DNA of 64,000 bases from JADJPO01 sp963724535 (lineage in GTDB: Bacteria; Actinomycetota; Actinomycetes; Actinomycetales; Kineosporiaceae), in contig CAVRVD010000008.1 of NCBI GenBank assembly GCA_963724535.1, forward strand, positions 19,212-83,211. The letters run 5' to 3'. Position numbers and translations under genes: made by a program. Position 1 is the first letter of the stretch. Every line of letters begins with the position of its first letter. The notes under the pieces were generated by a model that was given only the letters and a program-made list of their open reading frames with translations, did not search any database and was not told where the DNA came from. Below are positions 1 to 8,782 of this stretch, in pieces.

Positions 1-375
1 GGCAAGGTGAAGTGGTTCGACGCCGACAAGGGCTTCGGCTTCTTGGCCGACGATGAAGGTGGCGAGGTGTTCGTGCACGCCTCCGCTCTGCCTGCCGGGG
101 TCGACGTGCTCAAGCCGGGAGCCCGGGTCGAGTTCGGGGTCGCCGAAGGCAAGCGTGGCCTGCAGGCGCTGTCGGTGCGGGTGCTCGACCCGCTGCCGTC
201 GGTGGCCAAGGCGACCCGCAAGCCGGCGGAGGACATGACGGTCATCGTCGAGGACCTGATCAAGCTGCTGGACGGCGTCTCCAACGGCCTGCGCCGGGGG
301 CGTTACCCCGACCGTTCTGCGGCCCACAAGGTGGCCACCGTGCTGCGCGCCGTCGCCGACGATCTGGAGGCCTGA
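1..375 (+). CDS. Cold-shock domain protein, 5' end outside window
   Basis: Single-stranded nucleic-acid binding cold-shock protein, probably an RNA chaperone. The open frame runs in from the first base, and the usual residues before the GKVKWF start are missing, so the gene is cut at the window edge. Both RNA-binding motifs are visible: KGFGF at about residues 9-13 and VFVHAS at about residues 23-28. The family is normally about 67 residues, but here an extra C-terminal stretch of about 60 residues follows, with a helical look and no motif I know. The position next to a DUF3027 gene is a familiar actinobacterial arrangement. Confidence is high for the domain and low for the function of the tail. 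Confidence 0.9.
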   Translation, partial: GKVKWFDADKGFGFLADDEGGEVFVHASALPAGVDVLKPGARVEFGVAEGKRGLQALSVRVLDPLPSVAKATRKPAEDMTVIVEDLIKLLDGVSNGLRRGRYPDRSAAHKVATVLRAVADDLEA

Positions 376-406
376 GCAGCCGCCCCCGGCACCGCGTCGG
401 CACCCG

Positions 407-1828
407 TCAGCGCCGACCTGCGGGTGCCGGCCGGCCCAGCCGGGACCGGGCTCGACGTCCAGGCAGACTGGTGATCCCCCGCACCCCCGCAGCTGCCGCC
501 AGAAGCGTCAGGCCGGCCGCGATCCCCAGCCCCCACGGCCCGGACAGCGGCAGCGCCAGGCCGAACCCGCCGCCGAGCACCCAGGACAGCTGCAGGGCGG
601 TCTCCGAGCGTGCGAAGGCCGAGGTGCGCACGGCGTCCGGGACCCCGTCCTGGATCAGCGCGTCCAGGCACAGCTTGCCCAGCGCCTGGGACAGCCCGGC
701 GAGCAGGGCCACCGCGACGATCGACGCCAGGCCGTACCAGAAGGCTGCCCAGAGGCTGACCACGCTCACCGCGACGAGCAGGACGACGACCACCGCCTCG
801 GGATGCGCCCGCCGGGCCTTGGTGCCCAGCGCGGTGCCGATGCCGCCGCCCACGGCCGCCACGACGATCACCAGACCCACCGCGGTGGTCGGCTCGATGC
901 CCGGCAGCGGGTCAGTGCGCAGCCGGAAGGCCAGGAACAGGGTGAGGAACCCGGTGAACCCCCGCAGCGCGGCGTTGCCGCGCAGGCCGACGACGGCCCT
1001 GGCCCCGATCGACCGGCCCTGTCTGCGCCGCATCCCGCGCAGCCGGTCACGCGTTTGCGCTCGGCCGGTTGCTGACTCGTCCGCGGGGTCCAGGTCGGCG
1101 GCCGCGCGGTCGTCGGTAGCCGCCGAGTCAACCGCCGCCGGTAGGGCCAGGGCCAGGGCGGTTCCGGCCGCGAACACGCAGAAGGCCAGGCGCAGCGTCC
1201 ACTCCGAGCCGACGTACCGGGTGATCAGCACGCCGATGGGACCGCCGACCGCCAGCGCGATCACCCCGGCGGCGGCCATCCGGGCGTTGACCGCGACCAG
1301 ACGGGCCTGCTCCGGCAGCACCCTCGGCACGGCCGCAGCCCGGCTCACCAGGTAGGCCTTCTGGCAGACCAGGAACCCGAACGCCGCCGGGTAGAGGGAG
1401 AAGGCCGCAGTGCCGTCGACGATCGCACCGGCCATCACCCAGGCCAAGAAGGCCCGGATCACCATCGTGGTGGCCAGCGCGTACCGCCGACCGCGGCGGA
1501 CCCGGTCGAGCAACGGGCCGATCAGCGGGGCCAGGATCAGGAACGGGACCATGGTGACCAGCAACGACGTCGCCACCCGGCCACGGGCCTCCTCGGTCGG
1601 CACGGCGAAGAAGATCGTGCTCGCCAGCGCGGTGACGATCAGGGCATCGGCGGCCGAGCTGAGCAGGTGCAGCTCGAGCAGCCTGCCCAACCCGGAGCGC
1701 CCGGCGCCGCCCGCGTGGGTGGCCCGACGGACGGCGTGCCCCGCCCTGCGGGCCCCGCGGCCCACCGCCGCGGCGCCACGGCGAGCGGCGACTGCGGGAC
1801 GGCGGACCGCGGACGGCATGTCTCCCAT
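407..1828 (-). CDS. MFS transporter (473 aa)
   Basis: Major facilitator superfamily membrane transporter; substrate unknown. About twelve hydrophobic segments are visible. A basic N-terminal region of about 50 residues precedes the first, and a polar, charged loop of about 60 residues sits in the middle (…DDRAAADLDPADES…). A GPLLDRVRRGRR stretch matches the conserved loop between TM2 and TM3. The frame stays open far upstream to 2695, but that part lies antisense to the DUF3027 gene and is rejected. I place the start at ATG 1828; ATG 1819 is the alternative. The gene is divergent from DUF3027, with only about 80 bases between them. Confidence 0.85.
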   Translation of the reverse strand: MGDMPSAVRRPAVAARRGAAAVGRGARRAGHAVRRATHAGGAGRSGLGRLLELHLLSSAADALIVTALASTIFFAVPTEEARGRVATSLLVTMVPFLILAPLIGPLLDRVRRGRRYALATTMVIRAFLAWVMAGAIVDGTAAFSLYPAAFGFLVCQKAYLVSRAAAVPRVLPEQARLVAVNARMAAAGVIALAVGGPIGVLITRYVGSEWTLRLAFCVFAAGTALALALPAAVDSAATDDRAAADLDPADESATGRAQTRDRLRGMRRRQGRSIGARAVVGLRGNAALRGFTGFLTLFLAFRLRTDPLPGIEPTTAVGLVIVVAAVGGGIGTALGTKARRAHPEAVVVVLLVAVSVVSLWAAFWYGLASIVAVALLAGLSQALGKLCLDALIQDGVPDAVRTSAFARSETALQLSWVLGGGFGLALPLSGPWGLGIAAGLTLLAAAAGVRGITSLPGRRARSRLGRPAPAGRR

Positions 1829-1906
1829 CCTGCCGTGCCGACCGTACCTGCGCCCCGTCGCGCGCCCAGGCAGATGGCCGCCGGTTCGATGAGGGACAAT
1901 CGCGGA

Positions 1907-2986
1907 GTGCAGATCAGTCTCGACCTCCCCGACAACGACGTGACCGATGACCGCCCGGAGTCCGGAGCGACCGACGCGGGCGGACCCGGTGCGGGTGCTG
2001 CCCAGGCGCCGGAGCCGGAACCGACCGGGTCGGAGACCACAGTGGTGGTTGATGCGGACAGCATCTGCGCCGGTGCGGTCACCCAAGCCCGGCAGGCCGC
2101 CCTCGAGGTCGCTGGGCCGGGCCAGGTCGGCGACCACGTCGGGGTCACCGCCGAGGGGGACCGGCTGGTCTGTCATCTCTTCGAGTGCCGCTCGGCGGGC
2201 TACCGCGGGTGGCGGTGGGCGGTCACCCTGGCCCGAGTCCCACGGGCGCGCACCGCGACCGTATGCGAGGTGGTGCTGCTGCCCGGCCCGGCCTCGGTGC
2301 TGGCCCCGGTCTGGCTGCCCTGGGCGGATCGGGTCGCCCCCGGCGACCTGGGTCCGGCCGACCAGCTGGCCTACCGGGCCGACGACCCCAACCTGGAGCC
2401 CGGTTACACCGCGACCGGCGAAGAGGACGAGGACCGACTCGCGGTCTGGGAGCTCGGTCTCGGCCGGCCACGCGTGCTCAGTGCACAGGGGCGCGCCGAG
2501 CTGGCCCGGCGGTGGTACGCCTCGGACCGTGGGCCGACCAGCGACGAGGCGGTGCACGCCCCGGACGCCTGCTCGACCTGCGGCTACTTCCTGCCCCTGG
2601 CGGGTTCCTTGCGCTCGATGTTCGGGGCGTGCGGCAACGAGTGGTCGCCGTCCGACGGTCGGGTGGTCAGTGCCGACCACGGGTGTGGCGCACACAGCGA
2701 GACCGACCTCGACCGGGCACCGACCGAGCCGTTGCCGCCGCTGATCCTCGACGAGACCGGGGCGGAGGCGATCGTCGTGTCGCCGCGGGAGGACCTCGAA
2801 CCGGCCCCAGCCGACCGGGAGACCGCCGAGAGCGCGGCTGCCGAGAGCGAGGTCGAGCCCGAGGTGGTGGTCGAGCCCGAGGCGGTGGTCGAGCCCGAGG
2901 CGGTGGTCGAGCCCGAGGCGGTGGCCGGGGACGCCGGGACGGTCCAGCCCGAGGTTGCCGAGGAGGCGGGGACCCCACCGCAGTGA
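1907..2986 (+). CDS. DUF3027 family protein (359 aa)
   Basis: Conserved actinobacterial protein of unknown function, usually found close to a cold-shock gene as here. The conserved core covers about residues 35-260. It includes a CSTCGYF…GACGNEWSPSDGR block (about residues 220-250) whose CxxC and further Cys could bind a metal. The C-terminal 90 residues are acidic and low in complexity, with an 18-bp unit coding for VEPEAV repeated four times around 2845-2925. GTG 1907 is preferred because a GAGGGAC Shine-Dalgarno-like stretch lies upstream; ATG 1889 in the same frame has none. The upstream frame extension to 1667 overlaps the divergent MFS gene and is discarded. Confidence 0.85.
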   Translation: MQISLDLPDNDVTDDRPESGATDAGGPGAGAAQAPEPEPTGSETTVVVDADSICAGAVTQARQAALEVAGPGQVGDHVGVTAEGDRLVCHLFECRSAGYRGWRWAVTLARVPRARTATVCEVVLLPGPASVLAPVWLPWADRVAPGDLGPADQLAYRADDPNLEPGYTATGEEDEDRLAVWELGLGRPRVLSAQGRAELARRWYASDRGPTSDEAVHAPDACSTCGYFLPLAGSLRSMFGACGNEWSPSDGRVVSADHGCGAHSETDLDRAPTEPLPPLILDETGAEAIVVSPREDLEPAPADRETAESAAAESEVEPEVVVEPEAVVEPEAVVEPEAVAGDAGTVQPEVAEEAGTPPQ

Positions 2987-2999
2987 GCGGTACGGTCCC

Positions 3000-3245
3000 T
3001 CAGGGGTCTGTGCGGCGGTCCAGCCGGCTCAGCCAGCGCAACCCGTAGAGCCCCAGAGCGACGGCGACCAGCGGCGTCCACACCCACCAGCCGCGTCCGG
3101 CGTCCTCCAGCCGGCCGTGGAAGACCGCTGCGGCCACGAACGCGACTGCCCATCCGACCGTCATCCAGCGGATTGTGGCCCGCGCGTCGGTCCGCATCGG
3201 CTCGGGGTCCGGTCGCCGATCGGCCGAGCGGGCGTAGAGGCGCAT
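3000..3245 (-). CDS. DUF2530 family small membrane protein (81 aa)
   Basis: Small membrane protein with two hydrophobic segments (about residues 30-45 and 58-72) separated by a short RLEDAGRGWW loop, ending in a basic and charged tail. Size and pattern agree with the actinobacterial DUF2530 family, whose function is unknown. It converges on the DUF3027 gene, with 13 bases between the two stops. The start is ATG 3245. Identification rests on overall pattern and neighbourhood, so the family name is likely rather than certain. Confidence 0.75.
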   Translation of the reverse strand: MRLYARSADRRPDPEPMRTDARATIRWMTVGWAVAFVAAAVFHGRLEDAGRGWWVWTPLVAVALGLYGLRWLSRLDRRTDP

Positions 3246-3403
3246 GGTTCCAGGCTAACCAGTCGGCCCGCGGCCCGGGGTGCGGCGATGTCGCTGCACC
3301 TCGACGAACGCCTCGCGGGCGTGGTCACCGGCGTCCGGGTCGACGATCGTCCGCACAAGGCGAGGGCGGCCACCCGGGCAGAAAGAGACTGGCCGCGTCC
3401 TGG

Positions 3404-4993
3404 TCAGACGTCGTCGCGCCCGACCATGAGCCCGCCGGCCAGCGTTGCGGCGCTCTCTGGGTCGCCCTGGAGCAGCAGCGCCGCCTGCACGGACCAGGTG
3501 GTCAGCACCAGCGGCGCCCCGATGTCGGCGTCGGTCAGGATCTGGGTCAGCTCCTCGTCCCGCACAGCCGCCAGCTGGGTGTAGTTGGTCACGCCGGCGT
3601 CCCGCAGTGCAGTGATCATCGGCGGGGTGAGCCCGATGATCCGTGCCATGTCGTCCTCGTCCGCGGGGACGATGGTGGTCCACGACGGTCCCCCGGGTCG
3701 TGCCGTGGTGCGGAACGCCGAACCATGGGGGGTGCTCGGTAGCGTGATGACCCCGGCGACGGTCGTGGTCACCCCGTTCGCCGCCTCGGATGCCGCAGCC
3801 GCCTCGCGGTCGAGCTTGGCCATCGCCTCCACCAGCAGTGAGGGTTCACCCTCGGCCGGCACCGGCGCTTCGGACGTCTGGTCTGGGACACGGTCCTGTG
3901 GGACAGGGGTCTGCGGGACAGGGGCCCCGAGGTCTCGGCCCGCCGTCTTCTCGACGAGGAGGGAGGGCACCGCCGGCGCGGTGAGCAGATCGCCGTTCGT
4001 GTCCCTGGGGGACTGCCCGAGGGACGTCACGGCGGTGGAGACGCCCCCGTGGGGGGCGCTGTCGGTGGGGGCGCTGTCGGTGGGGGCGCTGTCGGTTGAG
4101 GCAGGCCCGGCGGGAGCCTGCGTGTCGTCCAGGGTGGCCTGCATCTCGGCCGTCCGGGCGATCGCCGACAGGTCGATCGGCTCGGTGACGAGGTAGGGCT
4201 CGGTGAGCGGGGCAGGGCCCTGCGACCGTCCCGGCCCGTCGGGCTGAGCAGGTCCGCCGGAGGCCTCGGTCTCGTCCTCGGACCCGGTCTCCTGGGCAGG
4301 GTCGGGCGTGGCGTCGTCCCCCGAGCTGCGCCGGCCGGCAGCCTCGTCGGCGAGTTGCTGGGCCCGCTCGGCCCACAGCCCGATTCCGGGTGCCGAGCGG
4401 ATCCGGTTGACCCGCAGCGCCCGGCGCAGCTGGTCCTCGCTGGCGTTGGCCAAGGCGAAGAAGGAACCGAACCCCTCGAAGGTCAGCGCGGCGGCCATGT
4501 CCTCGTTGATGCCGTCGATCAGGGTCAGGTCGTCGATGACCTCCCCAGCTCGCGGGTCAGCGCCGTCCTGGTCGACTCCCGACTCGGCTGGAGCCGGCTC
4601 GTCGGCCGGCGTCCTGGGCGGGACGATTTCCGGGGTGACGGGTTCTGGGGTGACGGGTTCTGGGGTGACCGATTCTGGGGTGACCGGTACGACCTCCTCC
4701 GACTCCGGTGTGACCGGCTGCCCGGGAGCAGAGTCAGGGTCGGAGACGATGCTGGACGTACTGCCGTCGTCGGGCTCGCCGGGCGCGCCGCTGGCGACCG
4801 GTTCGACAGCCCTCACGTCCGCAGCCAGGATCGCGCCGGCCGGCACCGGCGAGCCGGCAACGTCATCTGCCGCCGCTGCCCGTCGGACGGCTGCGTCACC
4901 GGCCCTCGCGCCCCGCACCAACCAGCCGACAAGGACTCCGACGCTGAACGCCAGCAGGAGCGTAGCCACGGACTGCAGCGCGAACCACGCCAC
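3404..4993 (-). CDS. Membrane-anchored protein with two helix-hairpin-helix-like domains (529 aa)
   Basis: One N-terminal membrane helix (VAWFALQSVATLLLAFSVG…) is followed by a long disordered stretch and two small helical domains. The first, with LIDGINEDMAAAL, and the C-terminal one, with IIGLTPPMITALRDAGV, resemble the helix-hairpin-helix fold of predicted flap-endonuclease-like or DUF4332 domains. Linkers carry short tandem repeats (VTPEP and TDSAP). GTG 4993 is chosen for two reasons: GAGGAGG lies 5 bases upstream, and the resulting N-terminus (VAWF, then a TM helix) parallels MAWYLGQ in the gene at 6612-7712. Frames further upstream lie in lower-GC, promoter-like DNA. Role unknown; nucleic-acid binding near the membrane is an inference. 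Confidence 0.75.
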   Translation of the reverse strand: MAWFALQSVATLLLAFSVGVLVGWLVRGARAGDAAVRRAAAADDVAGSPVPAGAILAADVRAVEPVASGAPGEPDDGSTSSIVSDPDSAPGQPVTPESEEVVPVTPESVTPEPVTPEPVTPEIVPPRTPADEPAPAESGVDQDGADPRAGEVIDDLTLIDGINEDMAAALTFEGFGSFFALANASEDQLRRALRVNRIRSAPGIGLWAERAQQLADEAAGRRSSGDDATPDPAQETGSEDETEASGGPAQPDGPGRSQGPAPLTEPYLVTEPIDLSAIARTAEMQATLDDTQAPAGPASTDSAPTDSAPTDSAPHGGVSTAVTSLGQSPRDTNGDLLTAPAVPSLLVEKTAGRDLGAPVPQTPVPQDRVPDQTSEAPVPAEGEPSLLVEAMAKLDREAAAASEAANGVTTTVAGVITLPSTPHGSAFRTTARPGGPSWTTIVPADEDDMARIIGLTPPMITALRDAGVTNYTQLAAVRDEELTQILTDADIGAPLVLTTWSVQAALLLQGDPESAATLAGGLMVGRDDV

Positions 4994-5373
4994 GACGTCC
5001 TCCTCTGCCGACTCGAAGCCTGCACCCCGAAAAACGGTGTCCGGGCCGGTCATCCCAGTGGTCAAGTCAACACCGAGAGCGTGACCGACGGTGTCTGATC
5101 CTGGCAAGTCGCCGCTGGACCAGGAGATGTCGTTACGAAGCGTGATCGAAGTGGGTGTGTCAATCACGCTGCGACGCGCCATCACCACGATTCGTACGAG
5201 AGCCGCGTCCGCCCGCCATGACCCGATCGGTCTCCCATCGACCGACCAGACCGCCACCTTGAACGGCTCGTGCTCTCGTGACGTCCATCGGCCGATGGGC
5301 CCGACGCGACGAGGCGGGGGCCACGCCGATGCGTGACCCCCGCCCTCCGCCGGGTGCCGATGAGCGCTGCTAG
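4994..5373. other. Intergenic region with terminator and probable promoter
   Basis: 380 bases without a gene. The side next to the OmpA gene holds a strong hairpin (listed separately). The side next to the helix-hairpin-helix gene has clearly lower GC. On the minus strand it holds a TTGACA box near 5160, a plausible -35 element for the leftward gene that starts at 4993. I see no open frame with convincing codon use. Confidence 0.5.
5314..5343 (-). terminator. Strong two-part hairpin after the OmpA/BON gene
   Basis: GCGGGGG at 5314-5320 pairs with CCCCCGC at 5337-5343, and inside it CACGC (5322-5326) pairs with GCGTG (5331-5335), leaving a 4-base loop. It lies 31 bases beyond the stop of the leftward OmpA/BON gene, so it fits a transcription terminator. 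There is no clear U-run, which is common in high-GC actinomycetes. Confidence 0.6.
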
Positions 5374-6612
5374 CTAGAGCACCTGGAACTGGACCCGCCG
5401 GTTCACCAGCCGGTTCGCCTCCGAGGTGTTCGGAACCAGCGGCCTGGTCTCCCCGTAGCCGATGAACGACATCCGATCGTGGTCGATCCCCAGGCCGTGC
5501 AGGGCTTCGCGGACCGCCCGGGCCCGAGCCGTGCTCAGCTGCTGGTTCGCCACGGCGTCCCCGATGTCGTCGGTGTGGCCCTGGACCCGCACCTTGCTCT
5601 GCGGGTTGTCCTTCAGCACTTGGGCGGCCTGGCGCACCGCCTGCCACCCCTGCCCGGTGAGCGTCGCGCTCCCGGTCTGGAAGGAGATGGTGGGCAGCTG
5701 GTTCAGGGCGGCCTGCACGGCAGCCTTGTCGCCGCCCAGGGACGGCGAGGCAGTCGAACCGGTGCCACTGCCGGTGGCGCCGACCGTCAACCGGGACGTC
5801 ACCTTGGCGGCGTCACCGGTGACGGCGGTCCCCGCCTCCTCGACGGCGCCCTTGACCTCGTCGGAGCCGACTGTGCCGCTCAGTGTCAACCGGCCCTGGG
5901 CCAGGGCCGCGGTGGCCTCGTCCCGGGCCCCCAGAGCGCCCAGCAGTGAACCAAACTCGGACAGCCCGGCGGCGACCAGGCCCGCGTCGACGGTCAGCCG
6001 GTTGACCACGTTGGCCTCGCCGTAGCGGGCCGCGGCGGCGGCGACCAGGGCGTCGGCGTCCGCCTGGGACGGCACCGACCCGGTCAGGGTCACCGTGCCG
6101 CCAGTGGCTTCTGCGGTGACCGACGGGAACTGGCCGGCGGTGGCCGCCGGGCTCACCGAGGCCGAGGCCGCGTCGGTGGGCTCGCTGGTCGCGCTCGCCG
6201 CGGCGGAGGGCTCGCCGGTCGCCGACGCCTCGCCGGTCCCACCGGCGGCCTGGTCCGCACCGAGGTCGGCCTGAACCACCCGCACGCCGTCGAGTGCCTC
6301 GATCCGGGTGACCAGGTCGTCAGCAGTGGTTCCGGCCGGCAGGGTGCCGGTCAGCACCCCGTCCCGGCCGGTGAAGTCGACGCTCACGCCCTGGGCCCCG
6401 GCGGTGTCCAGAGACGCCCGGGACCTGTCCTCCAGGTTGCTCTCGATGGAGTGTCGGATCGGGACGTCGTGAACCAGGCCCAGTCCGAGCAGCCCGACCG
6501 CGCCGAGCACCCAGGGCAGGGCACCGGCAGGACGGCGCTCCCAGAACTGACCCTCGCCGGTCGTCGGCGCGGGGGCGGCGGGTCGCTCCTGCGTCTGGTG
6601 GGTCGAGGACAT
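5374..6612 (-). CDS. BON-domain and OmpA C-terminal domain protein (412 aa)
   Basis: Envelope protein with one membrane helix near residues 29-48 (ALPWVLGAVGLLGLG). BON-like modules follow (GVSVDFTGRDGVLTG, SVTAEATGGTVTLTGSVPSQ and another near residue 240), then an Ala/Ser/Glu-rich linker and a C-terminal OmpA domain. That domain has VQGHTDDIGD, NQQLSTARARAV and NRRVQF, the usual peptidoglycan-binding pattern. The ATG overlaps the TGA of the upstream gene by one base (TGATG), so the two are translationally coupled. Likely a cell-wall anchored protein; similar BON-OmpA proteins (such as mycobacterial ArfA/OmpATb) sit in the envelope. Confidence 0.85.
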   Translation of the reverse strand: MSSTHQTQERPAAPAPTTGEGQFWERRPAGALPWVLGAVGLLGLGLVHDVPIRHSIESNLEDRSRASLDTAGAQGVSVDFTGRDGVLTGTLPAGTTADDLVTRIEALDGVRVVQADLGADQAAGGTGEASATGEPSAAASATSEPTDAASASVSPAATAGQFPSVTAEATGGTVTLTGSVPSQADADALVAAAAARYGEANVVNRLTVDAGLVAAGLSEFGSLLGALGARDEATAALAQGRLTLSGTVGSDEVKGAVEEAGTAVTGDAAKVTSRLTVGATGSGTGSTASPSLGGDKAAVQAALNQLPTISFQTGSATLTGQGWQAVRQAAQVLKDNPQSKVRVQGHTDDIGDAVANQQLSTARARAVREALHGLGIDHDRMSFIGYGETRPLVPNTSEANRLVNRRVQFQVL

Positions 6613-7712
6613 CAGCCCCTCCGACCGACGTCGCGTCCGGCCACGAGCTGCTCGGTGAGCTTGGCGAAGCCCTCGTCGTCGCCGTCGGCGAGCAGGCGGG
6701 CCTGCCGTGACCACGTGGGCAGGCTCGGCGCGAACCGCAGCCCGGAGGCCTCCAGCGCCGACTGCAGGGCGGCCACGTCGGACTCGGCCAGCCGACCGAA
6801 CGAGGAGATGCCGGCCGAGTGCAGCGCCGTGGCGATCCGCGGGCCGATGCCCTCGATCCGCTCCAAGTCGTCCTCCTGGTCCTCCTGGTCCTCCTGATCC
6901 TCCTGGTCCTCCTGGTCCTCCTGGTCGTCCGAGGTGTCGTCCGTTGCGTCCGGCGCGGTGACATCGGTAGCCGGCTCGGCGGCGAGGTCCCCACCGGCGA
7001 TGCCGGAGGCTGTGGTTCCGGCTCCGCTGGCCTGCGTCCCAGCGGCGCTCTCGTCGCTGACGTCCACCGAAGCGGCCTGGATGGCGGCGACATCGATCTC
7101 ACCGGTGGTCGGCGCCTGGACGTCGACGTCCACGCTCGCTGCCTCGACGTCCTGGACGTCGACCGACTCCACGGTCGGCACCGGCACCCGCATCTCCTCG
7201 GTGACCGTCGCCCGCTCCTCGTCCATGGGGTTGGCGGCCGGCTGGGTTGCCAACGCGGACTCGGCGTGACGGCCCGCTCCGACGGCCCCAGCAGTCCCAT
7301 CAGCCGCACCGGTCACAGCCTTCGCACCGGCAGCCTTCGCGCCCTCGGCCTTCGCACCGGCAGCCTTCGCACCGGCAGCCTTCGCACCGGCAGCCTTCGC
7401 ACCAGCAGCCTTCGCACCGGCAGCGGCGCGTCGTCCGGCGGGTGCCTCGCGCGCTGGGGCGGGGGTGGCGGTCTCGCCGTCCGCCGGGACCGCATCGCCG
7501 GCCTGCTTGTCCAGCAGCGACCGGAGCCGAGTGACCTCGGCGTCCTTGTCGATCAGAGCCTGGGAGTGCTCCCGGCTGACCCGCGTGATCGCCTCGGACT
7601 CGCTGAAGTATCGCTTGTGCCAGGGACGGCGCCACAGCGCCCACCCGATCAGCAGGCCGAGCAGGATGGACAGCAGGACGATCAGCCACGACTGGCCGAG
7701 ATACCAGGCCAC
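6612..7712 (-). CDS. Membrane-anchored protein with helix-hairpin-helix-like C-terminus (366 aa)
   Basis: The N-terminal membrane helix (WLIVLLSILLGLLIGWALW, residues 9-27) is followed by a short coiled-coil-like region to about residue 70. An AGAKA tandem tract, an acidic region and a QED tandem tract come next. The protein ends in one compact helical domain, LERIEGIGPRIATALHSAG… (about residues 285-355), with the GIGP hairpin typical of helix-hairpin-helix folds. Architecture matches the protein at 3404-4993. It is first in a coupled pair with the OmpA/BON gene. Function unknown. DNA tethering to the membrane or envelope is one guess; protein-protein binding through the hairpin domain is another. 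Confidence 0.8.
   Translation of the reverse strand: MAWYLGQSWLIVLLSILLGLLIGWALWRRPWHKRYFSESEAITRVSREHSQALIDKDAEVTRLRSLLDKQAGDAVPADGETATPAPAREAPAGRRAAAGAKAAGAKAAGAKAAGAKAAGAKAEGAKAAGAKAVTGAADGTAGAVGAGRHAESALATQPAANPMDEERATVTEEMRVPVPTVESVDVQDVEAASVDVDVQAPTTGEIDVAAIQAASVDVSDESAAGTQASGAGTTASGIAGGDLAAEPATDVTAPDATDDTSDDQEDQEDQEDQEDQEDQEDDLERIEGIGPRIATALHSAGISSFGRLAESDVAALQSALEASGLRFAPSLPTWSRQARLLADGDDEGFAKLTEQLVAGRDVGRRG
6864..6931 (-). repeat. 9-bp tandem repeat coding for (QED)n
   Basis: The plus strand shows gtcctcctg-type units of 9 bases repeated about six to seven times, read on the minus strand as Gln-Glu-Asp. It lies inside the membrane-anchored protein gene just before the helix-hairpin-helix domain. 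Pure codon repetition makes it a slippage-prone linker. Confidence 0.8.
7311..7431 (-). repeat. 15-bp tandem repeat coding for (AGAKA)n
   Basis: About eight units of a 15-bp sequence (gcaccggcagccttc on the plus strand) code for Ala-Gly-Ala-Lys-Ala on the minus strand; one unit carries Glu in place of the second Ala (AEGAKA). Lys/Ala-rich repeats of this type resemble the tails of actinobacterial nucleoid proteins and could bind nucleic acid or teichoic polymers. Copy number may vary between strains. Confidence 0.8.
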
Positions 7713-7901
7713 GAAGCCCTCCAGGTGCTTGGATCAACGGTGCGGAACGCCTACCCGCGGCGCGAGCATGCCACGTCCGGGCGCCGTCTCGACAGCAACA
7801 TCGCTCCAGGCGCGATGAATGCAACAGATGCAGCGATCTTGGCCGAACCGGCCCGGCAGCCTCAAGTCCGACGCTGTGGCCTCACCCACGTTGCCCGGCG
7901 C

Positions 7902-8708
7902 TCAGGCAAGGAAGACCTGGTAGCCGACGAAGGCGACCAGGTCAAGCAGGGTGTGGGCGACCACCAGCGGCATCACCCGCCCGCGCCGGCGGAACCACTC
8001 GGCGAACACCACACCCATCACCACGTTGCCCAGGAAGGGTCCGAAGCCCTGGTAGAGGTGGTAGCCGCCGCGCAGCACCGCGCTCGTGGTGACGACCGCC
8101 CAGGCCGGCCAGCCCAACGAGCGCAGCCGGGTGATCAGGTAGCCGACCACCACGACCTCCTCCAGCAGGGCGTTCTTGATCGCCTGCAGGGCGAGCACCG
8201 GCACCGCCCACCAGTGCGGTGCCAGCGCGGCGGCCACCACGTCGGTGGTTATCCCGAGCTCGCGGCCCAGGTAGTAGAAGGCGAGCCCGGGCAGCCCGAT
8301 CACGGCGGCCAGGACCGTGCCGTGCCCCAGGTCCCGCCACGGCGCGCGCAGGTCCAGACCGATCCGGTGCAGCGCCGTCCGGATCGACCCGTCCGGACCC
8401 GACCCCGCGAGCAGCCACACCACCAGGGCTACCGGCACCAGCGTGAAGACGATGCCGGCCAGCTGGTAGCTCAGGTCCAAATAGGGACGTGGGCTCAGCG
8501 ACCGGTTCACGGTGGCGGTCTGGGCGGCCAGGGGTGGCCCCGCGGTGAGCCGGCCGGCCAGGTTGATCACGGCGTACACGGCCGACTGGCCCAGGGACAG
8601 ACCCAGCACGATCCAGATCTCCAGACCGGTCCGGCGCCGCAGGGCCGGGTCGGCGCCCCGGTCCTCGGCGGACGATTGCGGATCGGCGCTCACCCGGTCA
8701 TCATCCAA
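7902..8708 (-). CDS. CPBP family intramembrane metalloprotease (268 aa)
   Basis: Polytopic membrane protein with about seven hydrophobic segments and the three CPBP (Abi/CAAX protease-like) motifs in order: NALLEEVVVVGYLITRL (the EE motif), RGGYHLYQG with its His, and AHTLLD near the end. These residues form the glutamate/histidine active site in the membrane. The charged N-terminal 28 residues are cytoplasmic in look. Substrate unknown; family members process prenylated peptides, bacteriocin-related peptides or regulators. It is divergent from sdaA, with 74 bases between the two genes. Confidence 0.88.
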   Translation of the reverse strand: MDDDRVSADPQSSAEDRGADPALRRRTGLEIWIVLGLSLGQSAVYAVINLAGRLTAGPPLAAQTATVNRSLSPRPYLDLSYQLAGIVFTLVPVALVVWLLAGSGPDGSIRTALHRIGLDLRAPWRDLGHGTVLAAVIGLPGLAFYYLGRELGITTDVVAAALAPHWWAVPVLALQAIKNALLEEVVVVGYLITRLRSLGWPAWAVVTTSAVLRGGYHLYQGFGPFLGNVVMGVVFAEWFRRRGRVMPLVVAHTLLDLVAFVGYQVFLA

Positions 8709-8782
8709 GGTCTACGCGCCGAGCCGTCCCCGGCACGTCATCCACCCCCTTCTCTCTCCGTCGCCGACCATCGGATGCCGCC

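Noticed and set aside
407..2695. Very long leftward frame across the MFS and DUF3027 genes
   Set aside because: Only the part below 1828 has transporter features; the rest is antisense of the DUF3027 gene, whose codon pattern is clearly coding.
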